Positions 1-8,165 of a DNA stretch of 64,000 nt are shown one piece after another (positions within the stretch are counted from its first letter, which is position 1; every line of letters starts with the position of its first letter). This stretch comes from Novipirellula caenicola (lineage in GTDB: Bacteria > Planctomycetota > Planctomycetia > Pirellulales > Pirellulaceae), in the NCBI RefSeq assembly GCF_039545035.1, contig NZ_BAABRO010000025.1:1-64000 (forward strand), given 5' to 3'. The notes beneath the pieces are model-generated. The model was not told the origin of the DNA. It searched no databases and saw nothing but the letters and a program-made list of their open reading frames with translations. The position numbers and the translations under genes are program-made.

Positions 1-215
1 AAAGTCGCGAAGACTTTCGTTCCCTCATGCCACGCCGAAACTCTTGGCGAGTTTCGCTACGAAAAGACTGTTCTGCCTCGGCATCCTGGAAGCCTATTCC
101 ACACCCCACGTAGCGAAAGTCGCGAAGGCTTTCGTTCCCTCATGCCCCCCGAAACTCTTGGCGAGTTTCGCTACGAAAAGACCGTCCTGCCTTAGCATCT
201 CGGAAGCCTCTCCTG
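1..215. repeat. Two tandem copies of a palindromic intergenic repeat
   Basis: Two imperfect copies of a roughly 100-base unit follow each other. The unit contains two short hairpins, AAAGTCGCGAAGACTTTCG and GAAACTCTTGGCGAGTTTCG, and ends in a CTGGAAGCCTAT-like motif. The first copy is cut by the window edge. The same unit recurs in inverted orientation near 3460-3600, and relatives lie at 38870-38943 and 60285-60312. It has no convincing coding potential and looks like a REP/MITE-like non-coding repeat family of this genome. Confidence 0.75.
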
Positions 216-293
216 CGACGTTCTCGTGTAGACTTAATGGGACTCTTCCGAGTTCGTTTCTAATTTGACTCCATTTGTGTACAAGCGAGATTC

Positions 294-1094
294 ATGGGCC
301 TGTCACCGCCAGTGCATTTGTCCTGTTTGCTGCGAACCGTAGCAACGCGGGGACGGGGGATCTCGCTGGCATGCGGTGTATTATTGATTTTCGCGTCCTC
401 CACGTTTGGTGATGACGCCGCCGATCGACCATCGGATTCACAAACGATCGATTTGGCAGACTTGCCGCCGCCGCCCGCAGAGATTGCGTCGCTGATCGAA
501 GTTGGCAAAGTGCAATTTGTGTATGGGCCGCGACCGGAATCGATGCAATCGAGACTTTTGCCAGGCGATTCGTCCGCGGCGCTGCGAAAGGGGCGGCGAC
601 TTGCGGCAACGACCGAATATCGGATGGGGTATCACTATCGAAGCCGCAATCGGTGGAAGTTCGGTGGCCAAGATCGCAACGCGGAATCTCGCGAAGTGCG
701 AATTACCATGCGTTTTAGTGACGTGCGACTCGAAATCGAGCACACCGTGTGGTTTCGCAAACGGCCTGCGAGCGAGACGTTTTGGACCGATCGGCTCGTG
801 CTTCATGAACTCGATCATGTGCGAATCTCAACCGACCCGCGGCTTGAAAAACGTTTTCGTGACTTGTTGCGATCCAACACCTCAATCACGCGAACCATGA
901 AACGCGGCGAAACGGTCGACGAATCAAGCATCCATCCGGCGGTCGATTCGCATGTGACGGATCTGTTTTCGCGAATTTCGGATCTCGTCGACATTCGTTA
1001 TCAGGAACTCGATCGGCTCACCGATCATGGGTTGAAGGCGTTTCCCGAGGGATCCTCGCTCGAATCGATCAAGGAATTCTCGTCAAAGCCCTGA
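294..1094 (+). CDS. Hypothetical exported protein with an HExxH motif
   Basis: A 266-residue protein of unknown function. A hydrophobic stretch at about residues 25-38 (ISLACGVLLIFASSTFG) looks like a signal peptide, so export is likely. Near residue 170 it has HELDH, which fits the HExxH zinc-binding pattern of gluzincin-type metallopeptidases; the surrounding layout (charged beta-rich region, then a helix with HELDH) recalls predicted Zn-protease families such as DUF922. No third zinc ligand could be assigned with certainty, so peptidase activity is only inferred. The ATG at 294 has a weak purine-rich stretch upstream. The gene is flanked on the left by tandem palindromic repeats and is followed by 181 non-coding bases before the SEC-C gene. 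Confidence 0.7.
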   Translation: MGLSPPVHLSCLLRTVATRGRGISLACGVLLIFASSTFGDDAADRPSDSQTIDLADLPPPPAEIASLIEVGKVQFVYGPRPESMQSRLLPGDSSAALRKGRRLAATTEYRMGYHYRSRNRWKFGGQDRNAESREVRITMRFSDVRLEIEHTVWFRKRPASETFWTDRLVLHELDHVRISTDPRLEKRFRDLLRSNTSITRTMKRGETVDESSIHPAVDSHVTDLFSRISDLVDIRYQELDRLTDHGLKAFPEGSSLESIKEFSSKP

Positions 1095-1275
1095 TTTTTG
1101 GCTGTTTTGCCATGCTTGGGCCGCGCGGGCTCGCCAATACGAATGCTTTTATCTTTGGCATTATTGGTCAGGGGGTTCAGATTCGCGGGTGAATCATGGT
1201 AAATTCTTCGGCCTGGGAAGCCGACGCGTCGTGCGCTGGCAACCAAAATTACCTATTCGCTTAAGCTAGCATCTG

Positions 1276-3450
1276 ATGTCAGTCGACCAATATGCAACCT
1301 GTCCCTGCGGCAGTGGAAAGAAAATCAAGTTTTGCAAATGCAAGGAATCCGTGAGCGAGCTTGATCGCGTGATGAAAATGGTCGAGGGGGGGCAGGTTGT
1401 CCCCGCTCTGGATCGTTTGTCGACGATTCTCTCGGAGCATCCCGATGCGGCTTGGGCGTTGGCCATTCGCGGGCGTTTATTGCTCGATTTACGCGAATAT
1501 GACTCGCTCGCCGAGAACGCGGACCGCTTTATCCGCTTGCAGCCAAGCAACCCACTAGCGTTAACCCAACGTGCTGCGGCTCAGGTTTTCCGTGGCGATG
1601 TCAAATCGGCAACCGATTCGATGCTCGAAGCACTGACCGAAAGCGGTCGTGACGTCGACGCGTTTGTCTTGGATGTCTCGTCGGCCGTTGCATTTTTGCT
1701 AGGACGCCAAGGCGTTTTCTTGACCGCTCGCGTCTATGCCAGCTTGGCCATGATGGCGCAAGGCTATGAAGGCAGCCAGATGTCTGGAACGTTGCTGCGT
1801 CAGCTCAATAGTTCGCCCACGTTAAACCAGCTTGTCAAATCGATCCCGCAACCGATCGAGCGGCCTGCGGATGCCGAGTGGGGCGAACGCTATGACGAAG
1901 CCGCCACGCTGCTTCGCAGCAACAAGGTTTTGCTTGCCGAAGCTAAGTTCCAATCGCTGCGTCGCACCTTGCCCGATGAGCCCGCGATCTTGTCCGGCTT
2001 GTTGACCTGTGCCATTTGGCGTGGCGATGTCGCCGCACAAAGCGATTTCTTGCAAAAATTGTCGGCTTGTGAATCGCTCGATTTCGAACAACGAGTCCAA
2101 TACCGTGCCATCTCTTGTCTGGTCAATCCGGACGACAAGGACTTGGCCGCGGAATGTTTCCGTTTGGACGCCGACATCGAAAGTGCCGAGCCCGTGGAAA
2201 TGGCAATGATCGCCGATTCGCGATTTGCACCGTTGCCTGCGGAAATGCTTGCTCAAATGCGTGAATCCGAGGACGATGTTCCGCCTCGTGCCGGTTTCCA
2301 AGTGCTCGATCGCGATCGTCCCGAAATCGCCGAAGGATTGCCACCGATCGATCAAATCCCCGAAGCAATCGCGATGGCGTTCGTCTATGGCAAACAAACC
2401 GATCGTTCGGCCCGCGTCGAGGTCCACGACGTCACTTCGTCGGTTCTGGACGAAGTGCGAACTCAAATCCAGAAGGCTGTGGGGGATTCGGTCCAGCTGA
2501 ATCAGAAGCCAAGCGATCCGCTTCCGTTCTTGGCGGTGGTACAACCGCAAGTCGCCATGGTGCGATTCAAGGCCAGCGCGGTGGAAGCCGACGCGATGCA
2601 AGAACAACTGACCAACACAAGAATGCCTTTGGCCATTGCCAACGCAAAATGGGGCATTCTTGGCAACGCATCGTTGGTCGAAACCGCCGACGATGATTCG
2701 AAATTGCTCGAGCGAACCGTGGTCGTGCGTGTCGCTGAACAGTACGACGCGATCATCTCCAAAGGCGACGAGGTGCTCGGCGAGGTCTATCGACTCGCCA
2801 AAATCCAGCCGCTGCCTCCGTTGGTGATCAGCGACGACGAGATCGAATCGGTTGCCAACACCGATTTGAACCGGATCGATTCGAGCCAACTCAACGAAGA
2901 GTCCTGCTTGTACCTGTTGCAGCGAGCACAACAGATCTCATCGACTCCGGCGATTCGTCATTTCGCAAAACGACTGATCGAAGCCGATTTGCCAGAAGAT
3001 CAAAAGATGGCGAAGTTGTTGGCCTATTCCACCTTGGTCAACGCGTCGGGTAACGCCAAGACGGCGATCGCGACGATTGACGAAGCAAAGGCGTTCGCCG
3101 AAGCCAATCAATTGCCGACTGCCAATCTGCTGCTCAGCGAAGTCAGTTTGCGACTGCAAGCGGGTGATGGCGAGGGATTCCAAAAGGCAATCGAAACGTT
3201 GACGCAGCGTTACGGCAACGAGCCCGAAGTGATGGCACAGTTGCAGCAGATGCTGATTTCGATGGGGCTGATTCGTCCCGACGGCAGCCCGCGACGTGGT
3301 CCTGCCCCAGGCGGCGGTGTTGCTCCCGCAGGTGCAGAACCTGCAACAGGCGGCATTTGGACTCCCGATGGCGGCGGCGCTGCCGCAGCACCTCCGGCGG
3401 ATCCAGCAGCCGGTGGCGGCAGCAAACTGTGGGTTCCCGGAATGGATTAG
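1276..3450 (+). CDS. SEC-C zinc-motif protein with TPR-like repeats
   Basis: A 724-residue protein. Residues 9-22 read CPCGSGKKIKFCKC, a textbook SEC-C metal-binding motif (also found at the SecA C-terminus), here placed at the very N-terminus. Helical repeats resembling TPRs follow (about residues 30-250, e.g. around WALAIRGRLLLDLREY), then a long mixed region and a Gly/Ala/Pro-rich C-terminal tail from about residue 675. There is no signal peptide, so it is probably cytoplasmic. The combination suggests a protein-protein interaction or chaperone-like role, but function is unknown. It is a single-gene unit bounded by repeat-rich spacers on the right. The start is the ATG at 1276, chosen because the SEC-C motif begins immediately after it. 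Confidence 0.85.
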   Translation: MSVDQYATCPCGSGKKIKFCKCKESVSELDRVMKMVEGGQVVPALDRLSTILSEHPDAAWALAIRGRLLLDLREYDSLAENADRFIRLQPSNPLALTQRAAAQVFRGDVKSATDSMLEALTESGRDVDAFVLDVSSAVAFLLGRQGVFLTARVYASLAMMAQGYEGSQMSGTLLRQLNSSPTLNQLVKSIPQPIERPADAEWGERYDEAATLLRSNKVLLAEAKFQSLRRTLPDEPAILSGLLTCAIWRGDVAAQSDFLQKLSACESLDFEQRVQYRAISCLVNPDDKDLAAECFRLDADIESAEPVEMAMIADSRFAPLPAEMLAQMRESEDDVPPRAGFQVLDRDRPEIAEGLPPIDQIPEAIAMAFVYGKQTDRSARVEVHDVTSSVLDEVRTQIQKAVGDSVQLNQKPSDPLPFLAVVQPQVAMVRFKASAVEADAMQEQLTNTRMPLAIANAKWGILGNASLVETADDDSKLLERTVVVRVAEQYDAIISKGDEVLGEVYRLAKIQPLPPLVISDDEIESVANTDLNRIDSSQLNEESCLYLLQRAQQISSTPAIRHFAKRLIEADLPEDQKMAKLLAYSTLVNASGNAKTAIATIDEAKAFAEANQLPTANLLLSEVSLRLQAGDGEGFQKAIETLTQRYGNEPEVMAQLQQMLISMGLIRPDGSPRRGPAPGGGVAPAGAEPATGGIWTPDGGGAAAAPPADPAAGGGSKLWVPGMD

Positions 3451-3459
3451 ATCGTGAAA

Positions 3460-3640
3460 TAGGCTTCCAGCCTGTCGTGGCAGTACGGTCTTTTCGTAGC
3501 GAAACTCGTCAAGAGTTTCGCGGGGCATGAGGAAACGAAAGTCTTCGCGACTTTCGCTACGTGGGGTGTGGGATAGGCTTCCAGCCTGTCAAGCTTCCTG
3601 TGTGACAGGCTGCCCGCCTGTCACTGCTTTTGACGACAGA
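3460..3640 (-). repeat. Inverted copy of the palindromic intergenic repeat
   Basis: This spacer carries the reverse complement of the unit seen at 1-215 (TCGTAGCGAAACTC...; AACGAAAGTCTTCGCGACTT), framed by AGGCTTCCAGCCTGTC motifs and followed by the dyad GACAGGCTGCCCGCCTGTCA. With the copies at 1-215 it flanks the two genes at 294-3450 as inverted repeats. No coding sequence is evident. Confidence 0.7.
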
Positions 3641-3699
3641 TCCAAAAGCCTATTGCACTTTCTTTCTGTGTGATCTTACGCCGCTGAACTCCATCGCTG

Positions 3700-4842
3700 A
3701 TGAACTCTTCTCGTTTCGAAACCGATGATGACTTGATGCGTCTCGCGCTCGGCTTGGCCGAACAGGGACGCGGATCGGTCGAACCGAATCCGATGGTCGG
3801 GTGCGTGATCGTGCGTGACGATCAAGTGATCGGCCAAGGGTACCATCAGCGGTTCGGCGGGCCGCATGCCGAAGTCCACGCACTTCGCGACGCCGGTGAC
3901 GCTCGCGGCGCGACCGCCTACGTGACGCTCGAACCGTGTTGTCATCATGGCAAGACCCCTCCTTGCTCGGACGCCTTGATCGCTGCCGGAATCAGCCGCG
4001 TTGTCGTGGCGATGGCCGATCCGTTTGAACGAGTTGATGGTGGCGGCTTGGCGCAGCTGCAGCGTGCTGGAATCGAAACACGCGTCGGTGTGCTCGAGCA
4101 GCAAGCACGCGAACTGAATGCGCCTTATTTGAAACGGTTGAAAACCGGTCGGCCGTTCACGATTGCGAAATGGGCAATGACCGTCGACGGCCGGATTGCG
4201 ACCAGCACGGGCCAGAGTCAGTGGATCTCAAACGAGGCCTCACGGGCTGATGTTCACGCACTGCGAGGCCGCGTCGATGCGATTGCCGTGGGAATGGGAA
4301 CCGTCATGGCCGACGATCCGATGTTGACCGCACGGCCGGCCGGAGTTCGCACGGCAACGCGAGTCGTGTTCTGTGCCAACCGCTTGCCCACGACGCGTTC
4401 GCGTCTGATACAATCGGCGACCGAAGTGCCGGTGTTGTTGATCGTCTCGCCGCGGATTGGTTCGTCGGACGTTGCCGAGCTCGAGCAGCTTGGTGCAAGC
4501 GTTTATCGCTGTACCAGTTCCAATTTGGTGCAGATGATCCATCAAACGCTTGATTTTCTTGGCGGTCAAGGCATGACCAACGTGATGATTGAAGGAGGCG
4601 GTAAATTGATGGCGAGTTTTTTAACCGCCGATGCGATTGATCAATACGAAGTGTATATCGGCGCCAAAGTGTTTGGGGGTCACCGTGCGCTCGGCCCCGT
4701 CGCAGGCGAAGGGTTTGCCAGCGTTGCCGAGGCGGCTGCACTGCGATTGGTAAGTCTACAGCGTCTCGGAGACAATGATGTCAAACTTGTTTACCGAAAC
4801 ACACCACGTGGTCGATTCGATGCGCCGGATGTATCGCAGTGA
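3700..4842 (+). CDS. ribD: Bifunctional riboflavin biosynthesis protein RibD
   Basis: RibD catalyses two successive steps of riboflavin synthesis: deamination of the pyrimidine made from GTP and NADPH-dependent reduction of its ribose side chain. The 380-residue length is normal. The N-terminal deaminase domain (about 1-145) shows the zinc site HAEVHAL (H56, with catalytic E58) and PCCHHGKTPPC (C80 and C89). The C-terminal reductase domain starts near residue 150 (PFTIAKWAMTVDGRIA) and contains the VMIEGGGKL motif near residue 290. No other rib genes are adjacent. The ATG at 3700 has no clear Shine-Dalgarno sequence. A perfect 8-bp hairpin lies 46 bases after the stop. Confidence 0.95.
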   Translation: MNSSRFETDDDLMRLALGLAEQGRGSVEPNPMVGCVIVRDDQVIGQGYHQRFGGPHAEVHALRDAGDARGATAYVTLEPCCHHGKTPPCSDALIAAGISRVVVAMADPFERVDGGGLAQLQRAGIETRVGVLEQQARELNAPYLKRLKTGRPFTIAKWAMTVDGRIATSTGQSQWISNEASRADVHALRGRVDAIAVGMGTVMADDPMLTARPAGVRTATRVVFCANRLPTTRSRLIQSATEVPVLLIVSPRIGSSDVAELEQLGASVYRCTSSNLVQMIHQTLDFLGGQGMTNVMIEGGGKLMASFLTADAIDQYEVYIGAKVFGGHRALGPVAGEGFASVAEAAALRLVSLQRLGDNDVKLVYRNTPRGRFDAPDVSQ

Positions 4843-4888
4843 AAACGCCGTTTTTTGCCGTAAAAACAAACGATTCTGAAACAATTTT

Positions 4889-4906
4889 CGAGTTTTGGAA
4901 AACTCG
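4889..4906 (+). terminator. Possible ribD terminator hairpin
   Basis: CGAGTTTTGGAAAACTCG is a perfect inverted repeat (8-bp arms, 2-base loop) 46 bases after the ribD stop. It is followed only by TCTT, so it is a weak intrinsic terminator at best. It also sits directly upstream of a promoter-like TTGACC box, so it could instead be an operator. Confidence 0.4.
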
Positions 4907-4908
4907 TC

Positions 4909-4938
4909 TTGACCAGAGTAAAAGCTAACCTCTATTCT
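4909..4938 (+). promoter_or_regulatory. Candidate sigma-70 type promoter
   Basis: TTGACC (4909-4914) and TATTCT (4933-4938) are separated by 18 bases and lie after ribD with no protein-coding gene downstream on this strand. A strong terminator-like hairpin follows about 220-280 bases later, which fits a small RNA gene. Assigned by eye from the consensus only. Confidence 0.35.
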
Positions 4939-4944
4939 TCGCCC

Positions 4945-5224
4945 ATCACTGAGTGACACCCAGCGTGTCGCCCAGCGAGAGGCATTAAGGAATCATGACG
5001 ATTCTGCACTTGGTGACGAATTTATTTGTTGCTGCGGAACACGTCGAAGTTAATTTCACACGGATGTGAACTTGCGTCGGCGACTATGATTTTGCAATGT
5101 TGAGTTCGTCCAGTTGATACAAGGATGTATCTACTGAGTCGAACCCCCAATCCACCGGCTCCCGGAACTGAAGCGCGTTGTCCTCCGCCCCCCTAGGATT
5201 ACGTACTTTCCGGGAGCTTTTTTT
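4945..5224 (+). ncRNA. Candidate small RNA in the ribD-Nudix spacer
   Basis: The 445-base gap between ribD and the Nudix gene holds no convincing ORF but has the layout of an independent transcript: a promoter-like pair of boxes at 4909-4938 and a hairpin plus T-run ending near 5224. The predicted RNA would be about 280 bases. A CCUCC-containing single-stranded loop (near 5181) inside the terminal hairpin resembles the anti-Shine-Dalgarno-like motifs of some regulatory RNAs. I compared it by eye with tmRNA and 6S RNA and could not match either. Identity is unknown, and it could simply be a long ribD 3' region. Confidence 0.35.
5159..5224 (+). terminator. Hairpin followed by T-run
   Basis: CTCCCGGAA (5159-5167) pairs perfectly with TTCCGGGAG (5208-5216), and a run of seven T follows at 5218-5224 on the plus strand. 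The 40-base loop is long for an intrinsic terminator, but the stem and T-run are otherwise typical. It could end ribD-derived transcripts or the candidate small RNA. Confidence 0.55.
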
Positions 5225-5287
5225 ATGCGCCGACCGAACTCAAGTTGGCAGGGGCAAATGGTTGCGTAAGGACGCTGATTGTTTGAA

Positions 5288-5824
5288 TCAATCGGTTGAG
5301 TCAGAGGCGATCCAATGATCGATTGCCAATCGGTTCGAAGGAAATGCCATCTGGTCAAACAGGGGCGAGTCCTTGTCGACATAACGGAACTCGGTCAGTT
5401 CCGAAGCCTGCAGCGCAATCTCTGCGGCGTTACTGACATTGCACACAAAGAACATGTCGATCACCGCGACAATGATTCGCCCATAGTGATAGTTGTTTGG
5501 GTGCGACATCAAAAAATCGTATGTCGAGATTCTTAACCGCGTCTCTTCGAACACCTCTCGGGCCAGCGCCTGTTCGATGGTTTCACCACGGTCAACAAAC
5601 CCGCCCGGCAGCCCCCATTTGCCCCGCTCGGGGTCGCGAGCGCGTCGCACCAACAACAACTGGTTTTGTTCGTTGGTGACCAAGGCGCCGACCGCACCGC
5701 AAGGGCCAAAGAAGTTTGCAAACCCACACGCCTCGCAGCGAAACGGAATGCTGCCGGGGTTGGCATTAGGGGTACCGCAGTGAGGGCAAAAGCGATGGGC
5801 AAGCTCGATGGCGACTTCGGTCAT
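5288..5824 (-). CDS. Nudix hydrolase with N-terminal zinc ribbon
   Basis: A 178-residue Nudix hydrolase, an enzyme family that cleaves nucleoside diphosphates linked to another moiety. A zinc ribbon opens the protein (C13, C16, C30, C33), as in NADH pyrophosphatase NudC and its short relatives. The Nudix box is clear: G75-x5-E81-x7-R89-E90-x2-E93-E94, needed for Mg2+ binding; the usual Gly after EExG is replaced (ETRL). It lacks the long N-terminal domain of true NudC, so the substrate cannot be named. It starts 45 bases downstream of the LarA-like gene on the same strand and may share its transcript. Confidence 0.9.
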   Translation of the reverse strand: MTEVAIELAHRFCPHCGTPNANPGSIPFRCEACGFANFFGPCGAVGALVTNEQNQLLLVRRARDPERGKWGLPGGFVDRGETIEQALAREVFEETRLRISTYDFLMSHPNNYHYGRIIVAVIDMFFVCNVSNAAEIALQASELTEFRYVDKDSPLFDQMAFPSNRLAIDHWIASDSTD

Positions 5825-5869
5825 TCGGTTTGACTTTGCAAAGTTGGATGGGCGTGACAGCGAACGGCT

Positions 5870-7171
5870 TTATTCCGAGTCGCTCTCGGTCACCGGCAGA
5901 TCGAACGTGCTACCGGCATACTGAGCCGCTCGTAGGATACCGCAACTATCGAACGATTTGCTGAGATGCTGCAGCGCGTCAAGCGATTCGATCGCGCCAA
6001 GCCCAAGCGATTCCGCCACCTCGGTTCCAAGTTTGCTGTGCAGTAGCACTCGATATTCACTGCGAACGCGATCGATCGCATCGGCAATCGCGATCGAATC
6101 GTCCCAAATCGTAAAGCCGTCTTCGGATTTGCCCAGCAGCGATTGGTCGCCGAGCTCCTCTGCACTGTCCTGCGGATCATCGTGCTCGAGTTCATCGAGT
6201 TCTCGATCGCTGCTGAGCCGCAACACAAGTCGATCGCTCGGCGAATCATCAATCTGGCTCCACAACACGATCGTGCCACCGGGCTCGGTATGGGTTGCCG
6301 CCGCCGTGACCGCACGAGCCAAATTGGCCCACGAGTTCTGTTGTTTTGTCCCTTCGAGCGTCGCGATCACCAATGAAGCCGATGGCGGAAAATCATCGTC
6401 GTTGTGGCGAGGCCGTTCGAACCAACGGCGGGTCGCTTCGGGAGTGCCTGCAAAGACGCCTCCGACGTCGCCATCGGGATTGACCGCCACCGCCACCATC
6501 ACTTGAACCCCTAACATCCAGCCGACGTGAGACTCATTTGATGTCTTTTTCTTCGTTGCCGGTTGCAGCAGTGATTTTTGATGTCGCATCCGTGTGTTCG
6601 AATCGGCCAGCATCGGGTAGACGCCACTGAGCTCGTTGTCGCCCACCGCGTCACCAGGCCGTGCCGCCAAGATGGGCAGAACGAGATCGGCATCGGCGAG
6701 AAAACGGTTCAAGTAGATCGGGTCCGCGTCGACGTCAGCACCAAGGTAACGCAGGAGGTCTCGTTTCTGAGAGTCATGCCGAATCACATGGGCGATCGTC
6801 TCGAATTCGCTTTCGAGTTGCTTTTGGATTTCGTCACTGGTTTCATCCCACAGCACGATGTCGATCGTTTCGGCATCCGCCTGTTCGAGCTCTAGCAGCA
6901 CGCCACGAATGACATTGCACAAATCGGGCACGTTGGGATCCACTGCCAACGCGATTTGGTCTCCTGGTGCAATTGCCGCCGTCAATGGTGGGAAATCGGT
7001 CGGAGCACGAAGCGCGTTGCGAGTCGCGTTGGCGACATCACCCACTCGCTGGTGAAAGCCTGTCTCGTATTGCCAAATTTCACTGGCAGCGATTTTGTCG
7101 GCGACCTGAGCGGCGTTGGTAGATGGATTCAATGCAGCGTTCTCTGCCTGCGGGGGGAGTGCGATGGGCAA
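5870..7171 (-). CDS. LarA-like (DUF2088) protein
   Basis: A 433-residue protein resembling the N-terminal domain of the nickel-dependent lactate racemase LarA: an N-terminal block with the pattern of DUF2088 (GDQIALAVDPNVPDL near residue 70, a helix about 90-105, then HDSQKRDLLRYLGAD near 132 and YLNRFLADADLVLPI). In LarA this domain binds the pincer nickel cofactor. The C-terminal half is acidic and divergent (EELDELEHDDPQD), and the LarA histidines could not be confirmed, so racemase activity is uncertain. The start is a TTG at 7171 with GAGG about 10 bases upstream. The Nudix hydrolase gene follows on the same strand 45 bases downstream. Confidence 0.65.
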   Translation of the reverse strand: MPIALPPQAENAALNPSTNAAQVADKIAASEIWQYETGFHQRVGDVANATRNALRAPTDFPPLTAAIAPGDQIALAVDPNVPDLCNVIRGVLLELEQADAETIDIVLWDETSDEIQKQLESEFETIAHVIRHDSQKRDLLRYLGADVDADPIYLNRFLADADLVLPILAARPGDAVGDNELSGVYPMLADSNTRMRHQKSLLQPATKKKTSNESHVGWMLGVQVMVAVAVNPDGDVGGVFAGTPEATRRWFERPRHNDDDFPPSASLVIATLEGTKQQNSWANLARAVTAAATHTEPGGTIVLWSQIDDSPSDRLVLRLSSDRELDELEHDDPQDSAEELGDQSLLGKSEDGFTIWDDSIAIADAIDRVRSEYRVLLHSKLGTEVAESLGLGAIESLDALQHLSKSFDSCGILRAAQYAGSTFDLPVTESDSE

Positions 7172-7699
7172 ACGGATCGTTGCCTCGAAAAAAAATCAGC
7201 AACGACGAAGTGGCCGGGTGCTGAGCTTGTATTCTCTTGAAAACCGCCTCGCTCGCCAGCACCCAATAACAGCAAGGGAAAAAAGTCGACCGCTTGGTAA
7301 GCACCAAGCGGCTAGGCCCGACTGGGCAACGTTGAAAGGTTTACAGCCGGCAACTTACGGGATTTGCATACTGTAACTACGCTCGCCAAAGCGTGGATAA
7401 GCATAAAGTGTTGCCGTCCAATGCGATTTACCTGCTGCTAGCGAAGGCGGCTACCAGAAATGCTTCACAAGCCCCTTCAATAGGGGCGATAGCATTGGCC
7501 GCGGGGCGTCGTGCACCGGTTGTCGTTACCCGGCAATCGTGCTGCAGAGATCAGGCTGCAAGAAATGTCGGATGTCGGTCAGACCGCTGGAAAAGCGTGT
7601 CCAGCTCACGAAACCCATCGCCACGCCCGCCCAAGACGGCAACGGTGAACGCCTCATTCGCGTCAATCCCCCCGGTCGGAACTTGACTTTCGTTTCGAA
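7172..7699. other. Non-coding spacer with a dispersed repeat
   Basis: About 530 bases between the divergent LarA-like and BlaI genes. No ORF here has credible coding character. At about 7370-7400 it contains a copy of the dispersed element AACTACGCTCGCCAAAGCG-TGG, which recurs at 33353-33382 and 49075-49102. Confidence 0.6.
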
Positions 7700-7735
7700 G
7701 TGCTAAAAGATATGCATGTGCTAAACGTTTAGCAC
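7700..7735 (+). promoter_or_regulatory. BlaI-type operator (perfect palindrome plus half site)
   Basis: GTGCTAAACGTTTAGCAC at 7718-7735 is a perfect 18-bp palindrome. A second GTGCTAAA half site lies at 7700-7707, 18 bases upstream. The site stands directly in front of the BlaI-family repressor gene. BlaI/MecI repressors bind palindromes as dimers and repress their own operon, so autoregulation of the blaI-blaR-like pair is the natural reading. Confidence 0.75.
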
Positions 7736-7769
7736 TTGGTTGGGCGATTCATTGTCGAGGATCCTGGTT

Positions 7770-8165
7770 GTGGCAAAACGAGCGAAAACCCCTTTGGAAT
7801 TAGGGAAACGCGAGCGGCAGGTTTATGAAACCGTGGTCCGGCTCGATGAAGCCTCGGTGGCGGAAGTTCAGTCCAATTTGGATAGTCCGCCGAGCTATTC
7901 GGCAGTACGCGCGACGCTAGGGTTCCTGGTTGATAAGGGCTGGTTGAAGCATCGTCGGGATGGCCAACGCTACTTGTATCGAGCGGCCGCGAGTCGCGAA
8001 AAGACTCAGCGCAATGCTGCGCGACGACTGCTCGATAATTTCTTTGGCGGAAGCCCCGCCGCCGCAGTGGCCGCACTGCTTGATGCCGCTGATCTGGAGT
8101 TAAGTGACGAACAGCGTCGCGAAATGATCGAACGGATCCAGCAAGCTCGCAAGGAGAACCGATGA
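7770..8165 (+). CDS. BlaI/MecI-family transcriptional repressor
   Basis: A 131-residue winged-helix repressor from the GTG at 7770 (GAGG about 9 bases upstream). An in-frame TTG at 7740 would give 141 residues but lies within 5 bases of the operator and has no ribosome binding site. The N-terminal half (LGKRERQVYETVVRL, then the recognition segment SYSAVRATLGFLVDKGWL) is the winged helix, and the C-terminal third is the dimerisation helix region. BlaI-type repressors are inactivated by proteolysis triggered by a membrane M56 peptidase, which is exactly the next gene (4-base ATGA overlap). In planctomycetes such pairs are common without any beta-lactamase, and none is seen here. Confidence 0.9.
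   Translation: MAKRAKTPLELGKRERQVYETVVRLDEASVAEVQSNLDSPPSYSAVRATLGFLVDKGWLKHRRDGQRYLYRAAASREKTQRNAARRLLDNFFGGSPAAAVAALLDAADLELSDEQRREMIERIQQARKENR

Noticed and set aside
1822-2931. Long minus-strand frame of 369 codons opposite the SEC-C gene
   Set aside because: It is antisense to a clearly coding gene, has a His/Arg/Asp-rich composition typical of mirrored codons, and no domain.
5000-5230. tmRNA or tRNA on the minus strand
   Set aside because: The minus strand contains GGGGGTTCGACTC and an ATAGTCGCCGACGC stretch reminiscent of tmRNA, but the implied tag peptide does not end in the usual hydrophobic residues, and no acceptor or anticodon stem of a tRNA forms.
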